Shown here piece after piece: positions 53,925 to 60,962 of a stretch of DNA of 64,000 bases (the stretch's first letter is position 1; each line of letters starts with the position of its first letter). A program made the position numbers and the translations under genes. The DNA is from an uncultured Prevotellaceae bacterium (GTDB lineage: Bacteria > Bacteroidota > Bacteroidia > Bacteroidales > Bacteroidaceae), in contig OMXS01000004.1 in NCBI GenBank assembly GCA_900315095.1, positions 114,649 through 178,648 on the forward strand, given 5' to 3'. The notes below the pieces were generated by a model. That model was not told where the DNA came from, did not search any database, and worked only from the letters and a program-made list of their open reading frames with translations.

Positions 53925-54560
53925 ATGAAACATCTTTTACTGACATTGTTTTTGGCAATAGCAGGAATTGAGGTTGCTGAAGCACAGAATTTCATACAGC
54001 ACTTGCAGCAAAAGCAGCAAGGGCAAGGGGTTGTCACCGTTAACGAGAATGCGGGGATTGACAGCCTGGTGAACAACATTCAGCCCGCAGCACCAGTGAA
54101 GAAACCTGACACTGCTGCCAAGAAGGACAACGAAAAGAAAGACGACAAGGCGAAGAGCGACTCCACAAAGACGGAGCCGACAACAAAACCCGACTCTACC
54201 AAGACCGAAGGCGAGAGAGTGAGAGTGGAACATCATAAGCCTGAGGTCGATGAGAACGCTCCCGTGGACACCAGGAAGAAGGTGATGAAGCGTGGACGAC
54301 ATGTCAACGGTTTCAGAATACAGGTGTACAGAGGTGGTGGCACGCGCGATGCAAAGCAGAAGGCTCAGTCGGTTGGAAACCAGCTGAAGAACAAGTTCCC
54401 CGGACAACCCGTATACACACATTTCTATTCGCCCAACTGGACCGTCCGCATGGGTAACTTCAAGACTCAGGAAGAGGCGGTGAAGATGTTGAAGCAGGTG
54501 AAGAAAGCTGGGTTCGGCTCGGCGACACTGGTGAGAGGACCAATAACAGTATCACAATAA
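53925..54560 (+). CDS. SPOR domain-containing secreted protein
   Basis: 211 residues with a signal peptide ending near EVAEAQ. A Lys/Asp/Ser/Thr-rich linker (about 65-110; KKDNEKKDDKAKSDSTK) leads to a C-terminal SPOR domain (about 130-210; GFRIQVYRGGGTRDAKQKA, YTHFYSPNWTVRMGNF), which binds denuded peptidoglycan glycans at division sites. Follows tpiA and lies 3 bases before folE. Confidence 0.9.
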   Translation: MKHLLLTLFLAIAGIEVAEAQNFIQHLQQKQQGQGVVTVNENAGIDSLVNNIQPAAPVKKPDTAAKKDNEKKDDKAKSDSTKTEPTTKPDSTKTEGERVRVEHHKPEVDENAPVDTRKKVMKRGRHVNGFRIQVYRGGGTRDAKQKAQSVGNQLKNKFPGQPVYTHFYSPNWTVRMGNFKTQEEAVKMLKQVKKAGFGSATLVRGPITVSQ

Positions 54561-54563
54561 GAC

Positions 54564-55157
54564 ATGAATCCAGAAACAGAATACCGCGAGGGACTTGAGG
54601 AACTCGCAGAGCACTACAAGCGAGTGCTTGAACTCATCGGCGAAGACACCGAGAGAGATGGATTGCTGAAGACACCGATGCGTGTGGCCAAGGCAATGCA
54701 GATATTGACTCGAGGATACGCTCAGGATGCGCACAAGGTGCTCACCGACGCGCTCTTCGAGGAGAAATACAACCAGATGGTGATAGTGAAGGACATCGAC
54801 TTCTTCTCTATGTGCGAGCATCACATGCTGCCGTTCTACGGCAAGGTGCATGTGGCTTACATACCTAACGGATACATCACGGGTCTCTCAAAGATAGCAC
54901 GGGTGGTTGACATCTACAGCCATCGACTTCAGGTACAGGAGCGTCTGACACAGCAGATAAAGGACTGCATCCAGAACACCCTCCATCCACTCGGAGTGAT
55001 GGTAGTGGTAGAGGCAAAACACATGTGCATGCAGATGCGCGGGGTGGAGAAGCAGACAGCCATCACCACCACGAGCGACTTCAGTGGGGCATTCAACCAG
55101 GCTAAGACGCGTGAGGAGTTCATGAACCTCCTTCACAGTGAGGGTAAGCATATTTAA
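54564..55157 (+). CDS. folE: GTP cyclohydrolase I
   Basis: First step of tetrahydrofolate synthesis, GTP to 7,8-dihydroneopterin triphosphate; 197 residues. Zinc ligands in [15 protein letters not shown] (Cys and His) and the second Cys in [28 protein letters not shown] is conserved. Starts 3 bases after the SPOR gene and is probably translationally coupled. A hairpin at 55187 closes the cluster. Confidence 0.97.
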   Translation: MNPETEYREGLEELAEHYKRVLELIGEDTERDGLLKTPMRVAKAMQILTRGYAQDAHKVLTDALFEEKYNQMVIVKDIDFFSMCEHHMLPFYGKVHVAYIPNGYITGLSKIARVVDIYSHRLQVQERLTQQIKDCIQNTLHPLGVMVVVEAKHMCMQMRGVEKQTAITTTSDFSGAFNQAKTREEFMNLLHSEGKHI

Positions 55158-55186
55158 TACATTACGGTTAAATAATGTAAAATGTC

Positions 55187-55228
55187 TGCGCTGCCAATGC
55201 AACATATAGCAAGGCAGCGCATTTATAT
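55187..55228 (+). terminator. Terminator after folE
   Basis: Stem TGCGCTGCC / GGCAGCGCA with a 17-base loop, followed by TTTATAT; weak T-run. Confidence 0.5.
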
Positions 55229-55259
55229 AAAGTAAAAGTTAACTTAAAACATAAACGAA

Positions 55260-55874
55260 ATGAAAAGTATAAAGTATTTTGCGATGTTCCTTCTTACGGG
55301 ACTGTTCTCATTGTCCATGGCATCATGCCTTTACGATGATGATGACGACTCACAGAAAAAAATCAGTCCTGCCTATTATACTCAAATCAGTGGCAGTTAC
55401 ATGGGGTCAGTGCAGTATTACGTTGACGACCTGACAACTCCAAAAAAAGTGGAGGGAATCGCCACTGTTATCACCGCCGATTCCACTATCAAGGTGACGG
55501 GACTGCCCGCAGAGGCATTCGTTAAGAATATCAGCAATGATGATATTAGGAACGCCCTTTTAGCCCAGCCGACCCCGGAACTTACATCCCGTTTCCTCAT
55601 TTACAATGCATATGACGAAGGTCTTGACTTCATGACTTACCCTTTGACGGTAGAGTTCAAGAATGTAATGGTCGGAGAGTCTTCCCACGACTATCAGATA
55701 CGTCTTCTCTATCCGTCTCTGACAAGTGGTTATGCTAATGCTAAATGTTCTGTAGTTGGTTTCTATATGTACCCGGCAGCCCTTTACGAGGGAGACACTA
55801 TGATAGAGCAGTTTGTGACAAACACAGGCGAGGTTGGAAAGGAAGATATCATGTATATAGAAGGAATACGATAA
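55260..55874 (+). CDS. DUF4840-like lipoprotein
   Basis: 204 residues. Lipoprotein signal ends MASC (Cys23) followed by an acidic run LYDDDDDS. The body is beta-rich (YYTQISGSYMGSVQYYV; VEFKNVMVGESSHDYQIRLLYP) with no catalytic motif, consistent with the DUF4840 family of Bacteroidales surface or periplasmic lipoproteins. Single gene with its own terminator. Function unknown. Confidence 0.78.
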   Translation: MKSIKYFAMFLLTGLFSLSMASCLYDDDDDSQKKISPAYYTQISGSYMGSVQYYVDDLTTPKKVEGIATVITADSTIKVTGLPAEAFVKNISNDDIRNALLAQPTPELTSRFLIYNAYDEGLDFMTYPLTVEFKNVMVGESSHDYQIRLLYPSLTSGYANAKCSVVGFYMYPAALYEGDTMIEQFVTNTGEVGKEDIMYIEGIR

Positions 55875-55881
55875 ATCAAAT

Positions 55882-55918
55882 AATCCTCTTCCCCGAAAGG
55901 GAGGAGGATTATTTTTTT
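55882..55918 (+). terminator. Terminator after the DUF4840-like gene
   Basis: Stem AATCCTCTTCCC / GGGAGGAGGATT (one mismatch) with a tight CGAAA loop and a run of seven T. Strong. Confidence 0.85.
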
Positions 55919-55951
55919 GCATGCCATACCTCTGAGTAGAGTTTATGGCAT

Positions 55952-57184
55952 TTAACTCTTAATCAGTCTGAAGGACACCACGTCACGGCTCTTTACTGTC
56001 AGTTTGCGGTCCACCTTGTTCTTCTTCGATGTCTTGCCCTCTGTCTTGTGTGTCCAGAGGTTATATACCTTATATATAATATTGTCGAACGAAGTGCTCT
56101 TTCCGCTGACATCGGTGTCGGTGAAATTGAAGTCTTGCCAGTTGAGTTCCACCGTCACGTCGCTCCTTGTGGGGTTGAGTATGGTGAATGCCCAGTCGCC
56201 GTTCTTCAGAGGTTTGAACCAGAACGACAGCCCGTCGAGGTCGCAGTAGTGCAGGCCTTGAACGCCCAGCGGGTCTTGGTCGATGGCAATCATCTCCTTG
56301 TTGAGTATGATGCGGCGTGTGGCATCGCTCATGTTGCGCAGGTCGTTGCCTAGAATCAGCGGACTTGCCATCATGCACCACATAGTGAAGTGAGCGCGGT
56401 CCTCGTTCTCTGTCATTCCGTTGCCCACCTCCAGCATGTCGGGGTCGTTCCAGTGGCCTGGTCCTGCATACTGACGCAGAGAGTCGTTGAAGTTGATGCA
56501 TTGCATCACGCCGAACTGTGTGTAGCCGGGGAATACGCGCAGAGAGTCGAAGTCGCACCAGATGTCTGGCGTGGTGCGCCATGAGTGACCCACGTCGCGA
56601 GCCCATTTCCACGGGTGACTGTTGCCCCATTCGCACATGCTCAGCAGTATCGGACGACCAGCGGCATGCAGGGCATCGCTGATTAGCGTGTAGGCTCCCT
56701 TGGGGTTGATGTTGGGAGTGTTGCACCAGTCGTATTTCAGGTAGTCAATGCCCCAGCGCGCATACTGGATGGCATCCTGATACTCGTGTCCCAATGAGCC
56801 AGGGTAGCCGCCACATGTCTCGGTGCCTGCATCGCTGTAGATACCCATCTTCAGTCCCTTGCTATGCACATAGTCGGCAAGAGCCTTCATCCCGCTTGGG
56901 AATTTCTTCGCGTCCACTTGTATGAAACCGTCGGCATCGCGTTTGCCGTGCCAGCAGTCGTCGATGTTCAGATAGGTGTAACCTGCCTCTAGCAGACCTT
57001 CCTCCACCATTGCGTCGGCAATGCCCTTAATCACTTCCTCCGAGATGTTGCCCTGAAACTTGTTCCAGGAGTTCCATCCCATCTGTGGCGTCTCCGCCAG
57101 ATTCTCCCATTTCTGTGCCGTTGCCTGTACTGCCGCTGTTGCGAGCATGATGCAAAGCAAGGCTGTTCTTGTCAGTTTTCTCAT
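55952..57184 (-). CDS. Alpha-galactosidase, GH27
   Basis: Secreted or periplasmic enzyme of 410 residues releasing alpha-1,6-galactose. Signal peptide ends ATAQ. GH27 landmarks: TPQMGWNSWNKF, YLNIDDCWHG, nucleophile Asp in YLKYDWCNTP, acid/base Asp in RTTPDIWCDFDS, and PDMLEVGNGM. A C-terminal antiparallel beta-domain follows; unlike the neighbouring hydrolases it has no sorting-like tail, so it may stay in the periplasm. It follows the GH26 gene by 125 bases and would strip galactose side chains from galactomannan. Confidence 0.95.
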   Translation of the reverse strand: MRKLTRTALLCIMLATAAVQATAQKWENLAETPQMGWNSWNKFQGNISEEVIKGIADAMVEEGLLEAGYTYLNIDDCWHGKRDADGFIQVDAKKFPSGMKALADYVHSKGLKMGIYSDAGTETCGGYPGSLGHEYQDAIQYARWGIDYLKYDWCNTPNINPKGAYTLISDALHAAGRPILLSMCEWGNSHPWKWARDVGHSWRTTPDIWCDFDSLRVFPGYTQFGVMQCINFNDSLRQYAGPGHWNDPDMLEVGNGMTENEDRAHFTMWCMMASPLILGNDLRNMSDATRRIILNKEMIAIDQDPLGVQGLHYCDLDGLSFWFKPLKNGDWAFTILNPTRSDVTVELNWQDFNFTDTDVSGKSTSFDNIIYKVYNLWTHKTEGKTSKKNKVDRKLTVKSRDVVSFRLIKS

Positions 57185-57309
57185 GTTTTTTTTATGGTTA
57201 TAATTTAAGTTTCTGAAAATCATCCAACTCCCATGAATGTATTGTCCTTTATCTCCGTGGCGTAGCCACATATCTTCTTATAACTCCTTCTATCGACAAT
57301 ACGAATGCC

Positions 57310-58518
57310 TTATCTCACCACAAATTTCTGTCCGTTAAGGATGTAGATGCCGCGTCGTGAAGGCATGTCGGGATAGGTTGTGACGGGCCTTCCCAGCATG
57401 TCGTACACCCTGTTGTCGCCATTATCCGCGCTTTCCGTTAATGGTGTTGCGATGCCTGATGTGAAGTCAGGCAGTTCGTCGCGTGTTAATATGAAGTCGC
57501 ATGCCAGCGCATCCTGCCAGAAAGCGATGTTGCAATTCTGGTGCTCGGTGCTGTTGAAGTTCGGCGACGAAGGGTTGTTCGTTCGGTTGTAGTCGTACCA
57601 CGGCATGAAATAACTCCAGTAGAGCCCTGCCGCCCATTGCTCCGAAATCTTCGGTATGTTGCCGCACTCGGTCACGGCGAGCAGCTTGTCAGGATAGTTC
57701 GACTTCATCATTTGGTATAGGCTCTTCATGCTGTTAATGTCATGATTGTAGAAGTCATAACCCACGATGTCAACATATTCATCGCCCGGGTACCATTGCT
57801 TCGAGTCGCCCGTGGTGAACACCCATATCAGGTTGGTAAGCCCGTGATGGTTCACCATGCGGTCGTACATCACCTTCCACAGTTGCACAAACGCCGCCGG
57901 ACCGTCTGCGCCCCACCAGAACCACGCCCTGTGCCAGTTGACGTTAGGGTATTGTTCCGACCAGTTGCCCTGCGCCTCGTGCAACGGACGCCAGAGTATG
58001 GGGATGTGCTGCTGTGCCAGTGGTTTCATCCATTCCGCCACCTGGTCGATGTCGCTAATCATCTTCTGATAACCCTCTGACGTGGGATAGAAGATGTCCG
58101 ACGGACTGAAACTCGTCTGCGTCGCCTCGGTGCCACAGTTGAAACTCCAGTCGGTGCCGTTGTTGGCCTTCATGTTCCAGTGCCACATGGCAGCCACTAT
58201 GCCTCCGGCGTCGCTCCATCCCAATGCTATAGCGGGGTTGCCGTAGTCAATCCATCCTCCCGTCGAAGAGAACGGCGCGTGTATGTAGTCGAAGCAGTTC
58301 AGAGCTGGATACTTCCCTGTGTGCTTGTACACCCAGTCTGCCTCGTTGGTGTTGTAGTTCACGTTTGCCATTGCGCCCGACAGCATCTTCACGCCTACGT
58401 TCTGCTCCATGTATGTCAGCAACGCCACCGCCTCATGCGAGCGTTGTTCCCATTTCGCTGATGCCTCGTTTGCAAATACGATTAGCAAGATTACAATTGT
58501 CAGTATTATTCTTTTCAT
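57310..58518 (-). CDS. Beta-mannanase, GH26, with C-terminal sorting-like tail
   Basis: Secreted enzyme of 402 residues. Signal peptide ends EASA. The acid/base Glu is in ILWRPLHEAQGNW, the aromatic HRAWFWWGADGP segment is typical of GH26, and the nucleophile Glu is in LLAVTECGNIP. The tail YDMLGRPVTTYPDMPSRRG to KFVVR matches the Bacteroidetes sorting-like pattern. With the GH27 gene downstream it forms a two-gene galactomannan unit lacking SusC/SusD. Promoter at 58621-58652 gives a leader of about 100 bases. Confidence 0.94.
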   Translation of the reverse strand: MKRIILTIVILLIVFANEASAKWEQRSHEAVALLTYMEQNVGVKMLSGAMANVNYNTNEADWVYKHTGKYPALNCFDYIHAPFSSTGGWIDYGNPAIALGWSDAGGIVAAMWHWNMKANNGTDWSFNCGTEATQTSFSPSDIFYPTSEGYQKMISDIDQVAEWMKPLAQQHIPILWRPLHEAQGNWSEQYPNVNWHRAWFWWGADGPAAFVQLWKVMYDRMVNHHGLTNLIWVFTTGDSKQWYPGDEYVDIVGYDFYNHDINSMKSLYQMMKSNYPDKLLAVTECGNIPKISEQWAAGLYWSYFMPWYDYNRTNNPSSPNFNSTEHQNCNIAFWQDALACDFILTRDELPDFTSGIATPLTESADNGDNRVYDMLGRPVTTYPDMPSRRGIYILNGQKFVVR

Positions 58519-58620
58519 TTTTAGATATGTTATTAGTTCTCGTCAAAGAGGTGTCCGTTCGTTACCCTCTTTCCCTTTAATGCAGTTAGTTCTCGTTTCC
58601 GCCTTTCCCCATTCCGCTTG

Positions 58621-58652
58621 CAAAGATACAGCAAGAAACGCAATAATGCAAA
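58621..58652 (-). promoter_or_regulatory. Promoter of the GH26-GH27 unit
   Basis: On the minus strand TTTG, 20 bases, TATCTTTG. It faces away from the repeat array at 58808-59366. Confidence 0.7.
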
Positions 58653-58807
58653 TATAATACAACGTTTTTTACCGTGTATAACCATCTTTCGCCATACGAA
58701 ACATGGCGTTTCATGACGTGAAAGGGCACAAGTGAGCAGGTTATTCCTTACTTTTTGAGCGACGAATAGTCGTTTGCGCGTTCTGCATTTTTCTATGTCA
58801 TAGCGAA

Positions 58808-59366
58808 ACGGTCACATGGTCACGGTCACATGGTCACAGTTGTGACCGTGTGACCGCTGTGAGGGACGAGAGACTGCTGTGTTGTATGTAATACATTGAT
58901 ATACAATCATTTACAAGACGTGGTGAGATTGCGCTACTGACTATCTGGTCACACTCACGGTCACACAGTTACGGTCACATGGTCACAGCTGTGACCATGT
59001 GACCGCAGAGCGTAAGAATAACATAAAAGAATATGTAACATATTGATATACAGACATTTATAACGATATATAGATAATGTTGCTGCGAAAAAATGGTCAC
59101 ACGGTCACAGCTGTGACCATGTGACCGCTGGGAGAGGGAAATAGACGTGTAATTGTATAACATGTTGATATACAGATATTTACAAGAAAAACTTGTAAAA
59201 TTTCATTGGGATGTATTGGTCACACGGTCACAGCTGTGACCATGTGACCGCAGAGAAAAGAACATGTATATAACTGTATAATATATTGATATACAATTAC
59301 TTATATATAATTTAATATTGTGCTACGGACTGAATGGTCACATGGTCACAGCTGTGACCGTGACCG
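58808..59366. repeat. Iteron-like array: five GGTCACA palindromes with conserved spacers
   Basis: The 936-base region 58519-59454 has no gene. Five palindromic blocks with core GTCACAGCTGTGAC (GTCACAGTTGTGAC in the first) start at 58833, 58982, 59104, 59227 and 59345, that is 149, 122, 123 and 118 bases apart. Each is bordered by extra GGTCAC and GTGACC units (24 in total: 14 direct, 10 inverted). Four spacers each carry ATTGATATAC or a one-base variant, at about 58895, 59042, 59164 and 59285, then a TTTA-rich stretch. The array ends 89 bases before the next gene. Such phased, AT-flanked palindromes are typical of replication origins or autorepressor operators. Confidence 0.85.
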
Positions 59367-59454
59367 TTTTTGCTTTGATTTTTTCACGAGCGAATAAGAT
59401 TTTCAGCGTTCTTTTTATTACTTTTGCAAAACGATAACATGAAAAGCAAACGAT

Positions 59455-60894
59455 ATGACAACAGAAGAAATCAAGAGAATGGTTGATGATGGGCGGGCAG
59501 AGCAACTCACAGCACAGTTGTGCCGTCACTGGGAGGTGGCCGCTGAAAGATTGGGCGGGCTGGCACAGGAGTTGTCCGCTGGTATGGACACCTGTGTTGA
59601 GGCCGAAATCTATGCTGCTATGATGCGGATGCAGGGTAGTGTGACGGCGCTAATAGAACTGAACAAGATGCCTACAGCCTACCTGTTTTCAGAGTATCTC
59701 GACCGTATTGGCAGAACCGTGTCAGACACCAGCATCCGCCAGTCGGTGATGGCGCTGACAGAACGGATGATGGGCGAGAAGCAGAGCAAGCAGAAAGGCT
59801 CTTTTTTCGACATTATAATAAAGGCGCTGGCACAACACGCTGTCCTGCCGGCAGAAAAGCAAGAGGATATTCTCCAGAAGGCATCACCCATGCAGCACGT
59901 CTTGTCCGTCTGTGCCCAGCACCTGAAACCGGAGGACCTGATGATGGTGATGTCTGTCATTCAGAACATGAATAGCGCCAGCGACAACCAGGAAGATGCC
60001 GTCAGGCAAATCACGGATATGCGGCAGGCGATGGACGAGCTCAACAATAAGATGAGCGAGAGTCTGCAGATGATGCTGATATGGCTTGTCGTTCTCACAC
60101 TTTTGCCTGGGATGATGGTGAGTATGATGCAGCAAAGCCGCACCAACAGCAAGGCGATGGCCCGCCTTTTCAATAAGGTACTCCTGCGCGTGCGCGAGAG
60201 CACCGAGTGGTGGAACTATTGGAGGGACCGACGTGAGACGCTCCGTGTGGTGAGTGACAGCAGTTCTTGGAAAGACATAATGACGGCAGAGCGCACCAAG
60301 GAGCGTGAGGCGCTGGGACAGGTGCGTGGAGGTCTCTTTGCCAAATGGACCACCGACCGCGATGCCTTCGATGCTGAGTTCCTTGAAGTAGGTTTGAGCG
60401 ATGATGATTTGCGGTGCTTTATCTTCCATCTGGCAGCCCTCTCAGAGATTGCAAGAGAACTGGAGCCCACGACGAAGTTCGGCGAGGAACAGTTGGTGCT
60501 CAACGATGAGCAGCGTGTGGGCGGGGCTGTTATGGCTGCTGCCCAAAAACTTCATGACCTGGTGGCTGCTGCCTGGTTCCCTCACTACGATGCCATGTGG
60601 CAGGAACTGATAGCGAACGATGAAATCTTCGCCCGTCTGAAAGTGACGCGTAAGAGTCCCCACAACAACCTGTTCACCGCCCGTTTCTTCTGCCATCTGG
60701 TGGGAGAAATGAAGAAAAGTGCAGTCTTCGGTGCCCATTCCGATGGCGATTTGGCTGAAAAACTGACAAGCAAGCGCTATGTAGGCACTTTCAGGAAGAA
60801 TATCCAGGAAGGCATGGGGGCAGAAACAGAAACGACAAGAAATGCTTTTAACACTATATACCTGAAATACAACGCCTTAGCACGCCATAAGTAG
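59455..60894 (+). CDS. Unknown coiled-coil/membrane protein of the repeat-array module
   Basis: Not recognised. 479 residues: a helical N-terminal half (about 1-200) with a heptad stretch QITDMRQAMDELNNKMSESL directly before one strong hydrophobic segment (LMMLIWLVVLTLLPGMMVSMM region, about 202-222), then a helical, Trp-containing C-terminal half (ESTEWWNYWRDRRE) ending in GTFRKNIQEGMG and FNTIYLKYNAL. A TACTTTTG box lies at 59419-59426. It stands between the iteron-like array and the primase-helicase gene (68-base gap) and is probably co-transcribed with it. A role in replication, partition or defence is open. Confidence 0.75.
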   Translation: MTTEEIKRMVDDGRAEQLTAQLCRHWEVAAERLGGLAQELSAGMDTCVEAEIYAAMMRMQGSVTALIELNKMPTAYLFSEYLDRIGRTVSDTSIRQSVMALTERMMGEKQSKQKGSFFDIIIKALAQHAVLPAEKQEDILQKASPMQHVLSVCAQHLKPEDLMMVMSVIQNMNSASDNQEDAVRQITDMRQAMDELNNKMSESLQMMLIWLVVLTLLPGMMVSMMQQSRTNSKAMARLFNKVLLRVRESTEWWNYWRDRRETLRVVSDSSSWKDIMTAERTKEREALGQVRGGLFAKWTTDRDAFDAEFLEVGLSDDDLRCFIFHLAALSEIARELEPTTKFGEEQLVLNDEQRVGGAVMAAAQKLHDLVAAAWFPHYDAMWQELIANDEIFARLKVTRKSPHNNLFTARFFCHLVGEMKKSAVFGAHSDGDLAEKLTSKRYVGTFRKNIQEGMGAETETTRNAFNTIYLKYNALARHK

Positions 60895-60962
60895 TAGTTG
60901 CACTAAGGCCAAAACAATCCCACTTTGAAGGTGCAACCTCCCTTGCGACCTTTGCCGTAGAT

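Noticed and set aside
58808-59366. CRISPR array
   Set aside because: The repeats are themselves perfect palindromes of variable flank, the spacers share a conserved ATTGATATAC block rather than being unique, the period is about 120 bases, and no cas gene is present.
60895-60962. Independent promoter for the primase-helicase gene
   Set aside because: A CCTTTG lies near the start but without TA two bases before it, so the -7 consensus fails; co-transcription with the preceding gene is simpler.
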